DNA of 64,000 nucleotides from Tribonema minus (lineage: Eukaryota; Sar; Xanthophyceae; Tribonematales; Tribonemataceae): positions 620,001 to 684,000 of the forward strand of contig JAFCMP010000334.1 of assembly GCA_017506865.1 (NCBI GenBank), in the 5' to 3' direction. Under the pieces are notes generated by a model. That model saw only the letters and a list, made by a program, of their open reading frames with translations, was not told where the DNA came from and searched no databases. Below are positions 12,899 through 25,400 of this stretch, in pieces. Numbering within the stretch: position 1 is the stretch's first letter; every line of letters starts with the position of its first letter. The position numbers and the translations under genes were made by a program.

Positions 12899-15800
12899 CT
12901 AGGAACCGTCGGCGGCTGGCGGCGCTGCCTCTGCATCTTTCGAGAGTTGTTCGGAAGCGATCGCATCGCTCATGACGCTGTTCTCAGCGGCACTTTTTTC
13001 AGTGCGCTCCGGCGGCTGTGCCCCCGAGTCATCAGGTCGTGGCGTCAGCATCTCTCGTAAAGAAGAGTCTACCGGTTGTTGTTCAGGCGTCTGCCGTTGC
13101 GGGCCTTCACCTCCGCCGCTGATGCTGAGGTCGCCTAATGCCTCTGCAGGATGCATCGCACAAGGGCAGTGAAGTAAAAAAACGGTGCAGCGGGGCTTTG
13201 CGGTAGGTCTGCCGCGGCATGGTTTGATGGCTGGATGCTATAAATCAAAAGTACGTGTGTGCAGTACACACCCAAAGCTAGTTCTGACACACCACATCAA
13301 GTGGTCAAGCTGGCATGGTACTACTGCAAGTTTGACTGTTTGTGCCACACTCAAACATTCCTAACCTTGTACATGTTCTTCGGCGTGCTTGAGCATTGTG
13401 CTATTGTGCGCGCAAGGCACAAACATATTCTGCTTACGAGCATTGTGTTGAGGTCTGGGCTTTTGCGCGCCCTACACGAGATATACTAATGCATGCAACA
13501 CTGCCATCCAAACTACTCTCTGATGGTATGAAGTCAGCTAATACTTTCAAACTGCTCTCCGATGGCACAATCTCAACGACCGCACCTGACGCTTCAGCAT
13601 CAGCGAGCTTGTCATCTGTGCGATCGCTGCCGCCGGCGCCGTCATGTTTGCTTTCGCCCATGGACCCCCCGTCCGTGGGGGACTGGCGCCGGGGCTCTGC
13701 CCCATCGTGCCGAGCGCTGCTGCTGGAGGGTTGAGCATCCTCCACATCGTCTGCCTGCTTGCCCTCCGCGCGCTGGTGGCTTTGTCGTCGTGTGTGTTGC
13801 GGCTCGCTGCTGTCAGAATGAGCACGCAGCAGCGGAGAGGGTTTTGGGTTAGGGTGGTTTAGGGTTGGGAGTAGGGTTAGATTGCGGTATGTGCAGGCTA
13901 CATCACACGCCGCCTGTTGTGGAACGTCATGATGAGGCAGGATGATGTCTCTAAACCCTAACTCAAAGCCTAACCCTAGCGCATTGCGCACGCCAGCACA
14001 CAGCCTATGCATTGGTGACCTCCGAAGCGATCCTTTGCGCACCTTGGTTGCTGCCGAAAACTGCCGCTGCCGCCGCTGCTGCCAGTGCTGTTGCCCATCG
14101 CGCTGCGCTTCGCACCACCGCCGCCGCCGGCGCCGCCGCCGCCGCTGTCATTCAACTGATCGCGCACCTTCCTGTCTCTGGCGGCGACGGCGCGGCGCGC
14201 CGCCACGGCGCTGTTGCGCAGCGTGATGGTGACGGCGTGGCTGGTGCCAAGGTACTGCGGCGATGGCAGTCAGGGCATGTATGCGCAGTCAGAATATGTA
14301 GGACGCAGTGAGGGTAGGTATAAAGAGTGAGGGTAGGTTTGTAGAGTGAGGGTAGGTATGTAGAGGTAGGCAGGGTCAAGCGATCGCTGGCATCAGATCG
14401 AGCTAGGAGATTTCGTCTTGAACTCGCAGCTTGGACCATCGTCGACGGTGCCATGTCACAGGCAAGAGTGGGGATCAAGTGCGGACGTTCATTCTCACCA
14501 TTGATCAAGGCCACGCACACACAGCACGCCAGCCGCTGACTGCACACTGGGTGCTGCCATGGAATGCAACCTCAAGTTTGGATGTTCAGATACTTCAAGT
14601 GCAGCTTCTTGGGCCAGTCGCTCACAATACGCCGCCATGTCATGCTTGGCGGAGTCTGAAGACAGCCAAGGCCAGGCACAGCACTCACCAGAGTGCGGCA
14701 GAGTATGTCGTTGAACTTTCTTGTTGAACTTTTCAAGTTCAAGTGATGCGCCTCTCTCTGCGCCACCTCCACGCACTTGCGGTACAACTGCAGGCTGTGG
14801 TTGAAACGCTTGAGGAACTCCTGCTCAACGCCCATGTTGTGGTACGCGATGGCAAGCACTGCCACCCTGAAAACTGCAACTTCAAGTGACGCACCTTCTG
14901 CGCCACCTCCACGCCCTTGCGGTACGACTGCAGGCTGTGGTCGAAGCGCTTCAAAAACTCCTGCTCGACGCCCATGTTGTGGTATGCGATGGCGAGCACT
15001 GCCACCCTATCGGCGCGCGGCGACGCCTGGCTCAGCCCCAGACCCAGCTCTCCGTCACCGGCGCACGAGGATGGTAATGCTCTGCTTCCGCCGCCAAACA
15101 GCTCCTCCTGGCCAGGGTGGCGGGCACGCGCGCGAGGTCGCGGTGTGGCAGCTTTAACTTCAATTGAAGTCCGGACAACATTGCAGTGAGCAAATGAATA
15201 TTACTTCTATTCAGAGCGCCACATTCACCATTCTCTGCTTTTCAAGTTGTTTGAGCATGCTTTGAAGAAGTACGTGCTGTGAAAATGATAGTGATGATGG
15301 TGATGCTCCGCTGCCGCCGCCAAGCAGCTCCTCCTGATCACATATATGCGAGGTCGTGGTGTGTCTGTTTGAACTGTTTGTGGCTTCACTTTTGTAATCT
15401 CAGAGTTTTCGGCAATTTTGGGAAAAATTGGGGCCAAAAACCAGGAACCAGCAAGGGGCACAGAAAGGGGGACGCGAGCGTGTGGCAGCCATTCACATTC
15501 TGCTAGGCCGCACAAGGCCAAGCTCTCGTAGACACGGCAACACCAGCCAGGTAGCCAGCAGTGTCGCCTATCTGCTCAATTCAATCAAAACGTTACGGAA
15601 AGCAGACGAAATGATTTTGATTCGAAAAGCCACATCTGCCATTCCCTGCTTCTCAGGGTGATTCAGCAGGCATCAAAGAATATGGTGTGAATGATGGTGT
15701 GCTGCTGCCGCCAGACAGCTCCTCCTGGCCACGGGCGGCGGGCACGGGCGCGGTCGCGGCGTGTCAGTTGGAAATGTTTGTGATTCTAGCATTGAGGTTT

Positions 15801-18800
15801 TAACAGCATTACGCTAAGCAGACAGTATGAATCTAATTCCAATTCACCATTTCCTGCTTCTCAAGTTTATTGTTTTAAAGACATGCATCATTCGTTTTTT
15901 TATATGAATGGTATACCTTTCAAAAAATCAAGTTCAGCAAAGGTTTCTGGAGTACGCGCAGGTAACCCCGTGGTGTTTCCCAAAAACTTTCAGAGATTGC
16001 ATCGCCTTCTGTGCACTGTGCAACAACGCCCCCCCCCCCCCCCCCCCCCCCCATGTGGCCGTCATCTGGCCATCGCACCTTCAACGCGCCGCTGTCCCCG
16101 AGACTCTGATCTACGAACAGCAGATGAGCATCACCCGCACCCGCAGCTGATTCTACTTCTACTGAGCCACTTGTAGCAAACAAGCAGCATGCACACCTGA
16201 AGCAGAATGAGAGCGCTCTGCGCATGGTCCAGCGCCCCCTGAGTTTCTACTGATCTATCAGGCTGTTGGTTCATTTACTATGCGCAAGTTACTTTTGACA
16301 TGGATGTCAACGGCATTCTTCAGCACACGCACCTGCAGCAGTATGAGCCCTTCACTACACCAAAGCAACTTTTGACATCAATGTTGCCGGTATTCACAAG
16401 CATACGCACCTGCAGTAGTAAGGGCCTTCACCTCAACAAAGCTACTTTTGACATTGACAATAACTGTCTTCTTCAGCATACACACCTGCAGCAGTATGAG
16501 CGCGCTCTGCGCGTGATCCAGCGCCCCCTGGTGGCGCCCCAGCTGGCTGAGCACTGCGCATGTGTTGAGGTGCGTGTCCGCAGGCGTCTGCACCTGCGAT
16601 ATTCAGCGGCAGCAGCACCCAAAGTCACAGGTCTGTTTAGGACGGCAAAGTGCGTATGCGTCAAAGCATATGGCAGTTACATGCTCGTTGCCATCTTGTT
16701 TGCGCGCTTGAACATTACGGCAGTCACACTTGCACGTGTTGAGGTGGGTGTCCGCAGGCGTCTGGACCTGCGACACGCAGCAGCACCCATATGTATGCGC
16801 GTGTTCAGGATGGCACAGTGTGCATGTGTGGCAACGCATATGGCAGTTGCATGCTCAATGCCATTTGGTTGCACGCCTGACGGGTACGGCAGTTACACAT
16901 GAGGGGGCGCCCCGTGCGGGGCCCGGCGCTGACCGCGCACCAACTGCCCCAGTGTGACAGACGCTGGTGAAGCTCACACAACTTTCCTCCGCTGAAGCAG
17001 CTGCCCTGCAGCCTGCGCCTGAAGGAGCACGACGCCGCCGCTCAGCAGTTACTGGAACCAAGCGCAGCCACCATCGTGATTGCCTTGAGGCGCCGCGTAG
17101 CAGCGTGCCAGGCTGCTGCTCATCACCGCCACGCCGACACCATCGCTTCACGGCGTGCACTGTCTGCGCGCTGTGAAGCTCGCCCTGCTCATTGTGACTG
17201 ACTACTGGCTGTGAACTCGCCCTGCTCGTTGTGACCGACTTAGGGTTAGGGTTAGGCCTAACCCTAACCCTAACCCTAACCCTAACCCTCACGAAGCGGC
17301 CGCCGCCGTACCCTGGAGCCCAGACGCGCCTCTGTCTGTCTTGAGTGCGCGCTGCAGGCACTCCAACCGCCAGTGCTACTGCAGCAGTCCTCAGCGTGTG
17401 TGTTACGTGAAATCAGTCTCTGCAGGCGCTCCCACATGGCTCGCCCTGGAGCCCAGGCGCGCCTCGATTTTAAGCGCGCGCTGCAGGCACTGCGACTGCG
17501 ACTGCTACAGCAGTGCCCAGCTACTGCAGCAGTGCCCAGCGAGCGTGTGCGCATGACGTTATTCATACCTGCAGCAGGTTGCAAATGGCTCACAGTGCAT
17601 TAACATCTGCAACTGCCCCCACATTGCTCACCCTAGAGCCCAGGCGCGCCTCAATCTTGAGGGCGCGCTGCAGGTACTGCAGCGCCGCGTGCAGCTTGCC
17701 CTGGCGCCGGTAGTAGCACGCGAGGTTGTTGAGCGTCACCGCCTTGCCAACGGCGTCGCGCTCCGTCAGAATCTCCGCCTTCTTGAGAAGCTCCAGCACC
17801 ATCGCAAAGTCCTCCTGCTGGAGGTATGTCATGGCGAGCAGGTTGCACATCTCGCCTACCGTCTTGCACGCGCGCCACACCTGCGGGGGGGTCACGCAGC
17901 GGCGGTTGGAGCGGCGCGGGGGCTTCAGCAAAACGTGACCGCAGTGCGTGCGATTATGATGGTCATCGGGATGTGTGTCACAGCTGTCTTTGTTTGAAAC
18001 ATTCATGTAAGCAAAATTCAAGAGCAGCAGGAGGTACATCATGGCGAGCAGGTTGCACAACTCGCCAACCGTCTTGCACGCGCGCCACACCTGCGGGGGG
18101 GGTCGCACAGCGGCGGTTGGAGCGGCGCGGGGGCTTCAGCAAAACGTGACCGCAGCGCGTGTGCAGTCATGGTAGTCATCGAGATACGTGTCACAGCTGT
18201 CTTTGACTGAGGCATTCATGTAAGCAACATTCAAGAGTGCTACGTGTATACATCAAGCCCCCCCCTTATGCCGAATTTCTTCTGCCGCAGCTAGGCAAAA
18301 TTTGTCCTGCCGCAGGTGCGTCACCAGGAGTAAGTTGAAGTTGTGCATGTCACCAAAAAGCGGTATGAATCTCATCGAGCTCACGTACCACACTGCACAC
18401 CATCACCCCCCCGTACTCCCACGTCTGCAGGCAGCTGCACTGCTGCGTCTGTCGTGACCAGCACAATGAACATCAGCGCGTTAAGTACGCACAGCTTGCC
18501 AAATCAGCATCTCCTGCTATACTGTCAGCTAATTGTGCCCTTGTGGCGGCATCGTGTGAGTGATCAGGAGTTCCCAATAGCCAACTCAGTTGTCTGTCCT
18601 CGCATTGCATGCACGAATAGCCAGTTGCTGTTAAACCCTAAAATTGGACTCATGTCGATGTCTTCTTATTTGCTTACACACATGTATGACGAAAATATCG
18701 GGCTATGCAGGCAAAAACAAGAAGTGTTTACTTAAGAAGGCAGAGTGAGGTGTCTTGCAGGCAGGCTGTTTACATGTGCCATCCAGGTAAGTGATATGCC

Positions 18801-19096
18801 TTGGCACTATCGTCGAACGGCATGCCCCTGTCTTTATTACAAGTGTGGAGTTGCGACACGGCATACCATGATGTGGTCGCTGCTGCTACTGCACAAGAGA
18901 CAAATCAATAGCGGCGTAGTCACTGAAGGCGCTGCCGCACCTCGTCGCTGTCGCTGCCAAAGAAGTGCTGCCTGAGGACGAGACCCCTCTCCATGCACTC
19001 CAGAGCCTCCAGATAGTTGCCCTGCTGCTGCAGCTGCATGCATGTCTCATCTATCCTCTGCAGAGCCAGCAGCTCTGCGCTGTCCGCAGCCTGCAT
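12899..19096 (-). CDS. TPR-repeat protein, kinesin-light-chain-like, complete 7-exon gene
   Basis: Exons in transcript order: 19096-18941, 17880-17632, 16593-16486, 15107-14895, 14254-14043, 13809-13586 and 13143-12899 (stop TAG). All junctions are GT-AG and in phase, giving 468 aa. TPR units lie at about residues 10-43, 56-90, 95-130, 138-171 and 205-240; examples are LACYYRRQGKLHAALQYLQR and AYHNMGVEQEFLKRF. Then comes YLGTSHAVTITLRNS, the G..H..T..LRNS signature seen after TPR blocks of kinesin-light-chain type. Residues from about 275 onward are disordered: a Gly/Ser run, then acidic and Gln/Pro-rich sequence. The start is the first ATG before the first TPR; an upstream exon cannot be excluded. 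A role as cargo or complex adaptor is inferred from TPR family knowledge. No kinesin-binding heptad region is seen, so a true light chain is not proven. It is divergent from the CH-M20-CAP gene, with about 400 bp between starts. Confidence 0.85.
14739..14875 (-). repeat. Near-full copy of the 3' part of TPR exon 15107-14895, donor destroyed
   Basis: On the minus strand this reads VAVLAIAYHNMGVEQEFLKR and on to VEVAQ with few substitutions relative to the true exon end. The donor is changed from GTGCGT to an AGAGAGG-like sequence. It is a clear pseudo-exon inside the following intron. Confidence 0.85.
15280..15770 (-). repeat. Echoes of the start of TPR exon 15107-14895
   Basis: Minus-strand copies of the acceptor plus EELFGGGS coding head occur near 15333-15305 and 15726-15695. 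The flanking GC-rich intron stretch resembles the true intron end near 15120-15160. Confidence 0.7.
16190..17480 (-). repeat. Echoes around TPR exon 16593-16486 and of the end of exon 17880-17632
   Basis: Minus-strand tail copies (coding SALILLQ plus donor) lie near 16240-16200, 16350-16320 and 16430-16390. A head copy (VQTPADTHLNTC coding) lies near 16785-16730. Further upstream, copies of the end of exon 2 (LKIEARLGSR type) lie near 17480-17440 and 17350-17310. Confidence 0.75.
17241..17288. repeat. Head-to-head telomere-like palindrome
   Basis: TTAGGG-type units (17241-17256) meet CCCTAA-type units (17257-17288) directly at taggccta. It lies in an intron of the TPR gene. Confidence 0.9.
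17881..18240 (-). repeat. Tandem duplication of about 215 bp covering the start of TPR exon 17880-17632
   Basis: The block 17821-18020 is repeated at 18030-18235, including about 70 nt of exon head (VWRACKTVGE coding), its C-tract acceptor and the same upstream intron. This is a young, nearly intact example of a junction-spanning duplication. Confidence 0.85.
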
Positions 19097-19493
19097 GCTC
19101 GACGCTGTCCAGGTATCAGGACACCTTCTCTTTTGCAAATTTGTGATGTTCTCGTTTCGTGACGGTTACGTTTGAGGGGGAAGAAAAAAGGCAAATCCCC
19201 CGACACTATCTGACATACCTACCTCATCATACCACCCCCGTCTGCAACTGTCGAGAGACCTTCTCTGGAGGCTCTCTTATCAGCCTACCTGTAAGCCTGC
19301 GTGCGCCAGCAAGCTGGTCACTTGCTGAAGCATCAGCAGGGAGGCTCTGCATCAGCGGGGACAGGGCGCGCGGCAGACACTGTTTCAGCGAGGACGAGGG
19401 GAGCAGCCGCTTTGGAGCTAGGCGAAGCAGCACACAGTCTGGGTGTAGAGCGAGTTTGCAGCTGCTGCTCAGCACAAAGGGGTCGTTGCAGCC
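19097..19493. promoter_or_regulatory. Shared 5' region of the divergent TPR and fusion genes
   Basis: About 400 bp separates the two start codons on opposite strands, so it probably holds both promoters. No clear TATA box is seen; this is inferred from gene arrangement only. Confidence 0.4.
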
Positions 19494-22400
19494 ATGGTGG
19501 ACTATGAAGGGGAAGGCAAGCAGATGCCCGACTTCAATGCTTTGGACAAGCTCAAGAACAGCGAGCTGCCACCCTGGGCGGTGCGCCAGCAGAAAGTGTT
19601 CACCAACTGGATCAACAATAAGGTGAGAGCAACTGTGACTCTTCCGCTTACACTGTCTGGCAATATATCGATACAGTATCCTCACACTGGTCACAGAGAC
19701 ATCGTCCCTGGTTGAAGGACAGAGGGTGCCATGTTGGCTCTATTGGGCGAGACTGCTATCCTCAACTTTCGTGTATAGCCATGTTGGCTCTGCTAACCTA
19801 GCATTCTGTCCATGGCTGTGTGGTGCCCTGAGGATGCCTGTGGCATCTGCAGCACACCCTGGACTTTTTCGACATGGGGCCTCGCTGTTCCTCCTCTCGT
19901 GCATGATGCCAGGTCGGCTATGCCTGTCATGCTGAATGTACACCATCATCTTGTGCGCCGCACACATCACGATACCTTGCACCGGCAGCCACTGGCTCCA
20001 GCTCTGCGAGGCTGCCTTTACAAAAAACATAATGAGCATGCCGCTATTTGCATGCGCATCGCCCAGCGCACGCGCACCGGCTGTAGCAGCCATGCCAAAG
20101 TCGCTAAAAATCCGCAGCGTTACCCAAAATAAAGCACGGCTTCCATGCCGATGGGTACCCGCGGCTGAGATTGAAAGAGCGGCGAGGTAGCAGCTGCCGC
20201 AATTGTGTACTCTGAAGTATGCAACTCGCGCATCAGCAGGGCGACTGCGCATCTGCTATTACGAAACTGCCACCACCAGTTGCAACTAGAAGTCACTGAT
20301 GAAATATCATCACAAAATGTGTATACCCTCAGGCCACTGTCCGCCATCCCCAGCTGCACGTAACAATTGAGTGCTATGCCCGCGCCTTTGCAGAGGCAAG
20401 GCTTAATGAGCCTGCTAATGGTATACGCGCACACAGACACGCACAATATCACATACACACACACCGTGTTGCACATTTTGAAGTATCGTATTCCACAATC
20501 ATACAATCAGCAGTTGAGCAAGTATTCAGCTGTAGCAGCGGTGAGTGCGACTCAAGCTGAAGATGCATACCCTCATCCCAACCCCCTCACCTCAACGCCT
20601 GGTACAGTAAGGACCGGGCAGTTGCTTGCGTGAAACGCTGGCGCGGTTCAGGCTGCCGCACATGTGCCTTTGAGGCCAGAGCGCAGATGAATGTTCCGAT
20701 TAGGATCAGGGTTTGCCTTGAGGATTGGGGGTTCACAAGTGGTGACTGCTTAGGATTAGGGTTAGGCGGATGCGCAGCAGCCAGGTGTCAGCAAATCCTG
20801 CCCAGCGGCGGCAAGCACATTGTGGAGATTCGGTATACCATGAATCCGCAGCGCACGAGCGGCGCGCACGGCTCTTCCTAATGACGTGTACTTGGGTGTA
20901 CGGATGAGCGCTGCGCACGCTTCCATTGCAAACAGGTCGTGCTCATGCTGATCCGGCGCGAGCGCCCGCACATAGCTATGAGATTGCTGTGAACTGGCTT
21001 GGTGGCGGCTGGTGAGGGCTTGTGCATACCTTCACAGCTTGCAAAGGAACCTTTATATTAGAACATGATTGAGATGATGTGTACATCTAGACAACGGCCT
21101 TTTGTACTTGCACATACCTCAAGAGTCGAAGTGTACAAAGCAGTGTCAAAGATATTATATGTTAGGCTCTGTATCGTTGAGTCCAAGGTGCACGTGCAGC
21201 ATCTGGATGGTTCTAGTAATGCTTATTTGCAGTGTGCAGATTTTCTGAGGAGCTTAGGGCTTGTTCCCTCCGGCGCATGTGTGCTTCGCGCATCACAAAG
21301 CGGAGAGTCACTTTGTATGAGCGACGATGTGTACTTTCCAGATCGCAGCATCATACATATGTTAGAAAAATTACACCAGAGACTGATGGTTGCGGGAATG
21401 ATCGAGTTCTGGCCGCATGGCTCAGTCAGGTTCAATCACTTTGTGTCATCAGTGCATATGTTGAGCTGCGACAGCCAGCCTCAATTCCTGGTGACAGTCT
21501 CAGTCACCGCCGCATAAGCTGCTGCTGTGCGCAAACTCAAGGCCGGCACCGTGGTCAGTACAACATTCTTGTTCACACTCGACAGTTCTTACGTACAGAT
21601 GTACATGACGCGCATCATATCTCCATACATAGACACGCACATAACTCTGTCCATTCCACCTTCGTTGCGTGTGTCACTTCAACTTCAAGCAACCCCATGT
21701 TTCCCGGATTGCAGTGCACCCGCTGAAGGTGCACGCCGTGGTCAACAGAAAGTCCACCAATGGCGTCGTAGCCCATTATCAGAGCTGTCTTCTCGCATTG
21801 GCACGCGGTGCCTCGCAACATTTGTGTTCACGGCAAGTCGCGTGTGCGTTGCGCGCTCGCGCGCAGCAGCCAGCCAATGACACCACTTGTGACGTGTTCG
21901 CAAAACGCCGCACGTGCTGCGCAGGTGGCCATTCGCCTTCTCAAGGCGGACAACCTGTTCAGAACTCCCACCGACGGCGTCATAGCCTACATGAAAAGTG
22001 GTTTCATGACAACGCTGCGGCGCCTCAGACGTGTTGCTGTTCTCAGTATGTCATGCCTGCGGTCAAGCAATTGTCCTTTCCGAAATGCTGCACGTGCTGC
22101 GCAGGTCGCTATTCGCCTGCTGAAAGTGGACACCGTGTTCAGAACTTTTCACCGACGGCATTATGGCCCGTACCCAGGGTCACTTTCTAATTATGCTGTG
22201 GTGCCTCGAAGTCTTGGTTTTTTCGGGCAGCAAGTCATGCACGATGCGCTCAGCAGCCAGCTCATGACATCACTGATGACGTGTCTTTCACATGCCGCAC
22301 GCGCTGCGCAGGTGGCCGTGCGCCTTCTCAAGGTGGACAATCTGTTTTACGGACCTCTCCGACGGCATCATGGCCCGTACTCAGGGTCGTTTTCTGATTA

Positions 22401-25400
22401 TCCTATGGTGCCTCAAAGTCGTGATATTTTCGGGCAGCAAGTCATACACATGCGCTCAACAGACAGCCCATCATGACGTGTTTCCAAATGCCGCATGCGC
22501 TGCGCAGGTGGCGGTGCGCCTGCTCAAGGTGGACAACCTATTTACGGACCTCACCGATGGCGTCGTCCTGTACAACCTGCTGGAGGTGCTGTCGCGCCAG
22601 AGCCTGGCCGTGCTCGGCAAGATCCGGCCGGTGAGCGTCACCCACCTGAAGTTGAATTTGTTCTTGAGGTTAACCTGCCTGATGTGATAAGGTGCAATGC
22701 GCTGGTTATCTGTAGTTGGTCACGGCGCTCGAGAGGGTGCTGCTGCTGCTGCTGCTGCTGCACCGCTGTCCCAATGCTGCGGGCTTGACGGCCGGCATGT
22801 TTTGCTTGAACTTGAACTTTCAAGTCAACACTTGAACTTGAACTTGAAGTCAACACTTGAAGTCAAAGGCAATCTGACAAGCCACTCCTGTACCGACTGC
22901 ACCTCCACAGCTGCTGGCTGCTAAAGTTAGGAAGCGGCGTGCATGCTTGCTGCGACTGCATGCCACAATACCTACCCTCGCCCCTTTCACCGCCTACCCC
23001 CCTGCCCTGCACCCACAGGAGCGCAACAGGATCAAGAAGGTCGCCAACATGAACATTGTCTGGAAGTACCTGGGGACCACGGTGCGGCTGGTGGGCATCG
23101 GCCCCATCGACATTGTGGACGGCAACACGACGCTCACGCTGGGCATGATCTGGTCGCTCATTGTCTTCTTCATGGCAAAGGTGCGTCACTGGTGACCACT
23201 GGTTGAAGTTTAAATGTTTGAAAATGTTATCGTTGTTATGATTTGAGTTTGCTTGCAGTCTTGTGGATGGCAACACGACGCTGATGCTGGGCATGATCTG
23301 GTCGCTCATTGTCTTCTTCATGGCAAAGGTGCGCCGCCATTGTGTGGGGGCGTGTGTGTGTGTATGTGTGGAGGGGGGTACTTCATGTAATTGAAGTACT
23401 TCTACATGAGGTTTGGTGTGTTGCAGTTCTTGGGATTGCAGCCAAAGGCGCGACCCATCTCACAAGCGCAAGGCTCGAAGACTACGCTCGCACTCGTGGT
23501 TTGCGCTTCGTGAAGCTGACGTGGCGTGTCCAGCCAATCAGCAAACATACACACGAGAATCGCTTTCACACAGGCCGGGGCATGTTGACGGCATTGTGGC
23601 ATTTGTTGCGCGCTCATGGGGCACACGCTTGCACGCATCTCGCGGGCCGCAACCTTGCTGCAGAACGTGCTGACCTTCACCCCAATGAGCTTGCCCTAAC
23701 GCCAACTGTAACCCCAACCTGCCGCGCTCCAGGACCTGGGCGAATCTAAGAAAGAGGGCCTAACCCTAACCCTAACCTGCTGCGCCACAGACCTGGCCGA
23801 AGGAACCCTAATTCTAACCTGCTGCGCTGGAGGACCTGGGCGATCTGACTTACCCTAACCCCAGCCGTACCCTGGTTAGCTCCAGGACCTAGCCGAACTA
23901 ACCCTACCGTAACCCTAATCTGCTGCGCCCCAGGACTGGGCGAGTCTGAGAAAGAGGGCCAGTCTCAAGCGCAAGATCATGGAGTGGTAACCCTAACCCT
24001 AACCCTACCCCCTGCTGAGCTCCAGGACCTAGCCTAACTACCCCTAACCCGAATGCTAACCCTAACTGTGCTCCAGGACCTGGGCGAGTCTGAGAAAGAG
24101 GACCTGGCCAGCCTCAAGCGCAAGATCATGGAGTGGCTCAAGGGGCGCACCAAGCACCACCCGGACATCAACGTGCACAACTTCACCGACTCGCTCGCGG
24201 ACGGCAAGGCGTTCATGGCCATCATGGAGGGCGCAGGTGAGTTGAAGTTAAACTTCAACATTGGATGACTCAAAGTTATTCATGTATTTCAGCGGGGAGA
24301 AGGGGCGCACCAAGCACCACCCGGACATCAACGTACACAACTTCACCGACTCGCTAGCGGACGGCAAGGCGTTCATGGCCATCATCGAGGGCGCCGGTGC
24401 GTTACGTACACAACTTCACCGACTCGCTAGCGGACGGCAAGGCGTTCATGGCCATCATGGAGGGCGCCGGTGCGTTGAAGTAGTACTTCAACATCTGAGA
24501 GCGAGTAGTGCGTTAATTATTCTTGGAGTGTGTCACAACTAGGTCACCCTGATGATGTCTGGCAAGGTTCATGGCCATCATGGAGGGCGCCGGTGAGTTG
24601 AAGTGGTGCTTTGACACTGAGTGAGTGCCTTGCATGAATATTGAAGATACATGCTGGTAGGACACTTGAAGAAGGTTCCTGGCGAGGCGCTCATGGCCAT
24701 CACGGAAATCATTGGTAACTTGAATCAATACATCAACTTTGAGTGCCTGATACCGAAGAAAGTCTGTCGACAGGACGCTTGAAGATGCATGGCAGGGCGT
24801 GTCACGGCCAGCGCCGGTGAGTTGAAGTGCGAGAAGCGATCATATGAGCAGCTGAGAATCGTCGCAGTTGGCGGTCCGCCACGGATGGAGCATGCACCCT
24901 GCGCTCCCCTCTCTCCGCTTGTATGCTGCTGTCGCTGCCTATCTTCTCACTCGTCACCAGAGCTCCCAGTCCATACATACATTATGCGTGATAGCATGCT
25001 GCACAGCTGTCCGACGATCCGCAGATCCGGTGCAGTGCCCCTACATACATGCACGCATACAACACACACGCGTACATACGTACGACGCACAGACATACTT
25101 ACATAGATGTACGCGTGATTGCATGCTGTGCCGCTCTCCGACAATCTGCAGATCCGGTGCAGTGCCCCTACACCCCCAGCGCGGACCCCAAGGAGAACCT
25201 GCGACGCGCGTTCAAGGTGAGCGACCAGTCCCCGTGAATGTCGTCATTCAAAAAAGTTCAACATCGCGCCGCGAGCTGTTTAACGGAAGTGCCCTAACAG
25301 CGCGTCACAACCTCGAAGCCCCCTCACCATGCTCATGACGTCTGTTGGCGGAGAACCCAATGGGTGGCTGCGGCGCGCAACCAGTGTTAGCAATTCCTGC

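Noticed and set aside
12355..12902. A gene between the two convergent genes
   Set aside because: Several frames on both strands were tried; none gave a recognisable motif or consistent splice sites.
24261..24542. An alternative CH2 exon
   Set aside because: The copy is open, but the visible upstream AG does not give the phase needed after exon 4 or exon 3, so it is treated as an echo.
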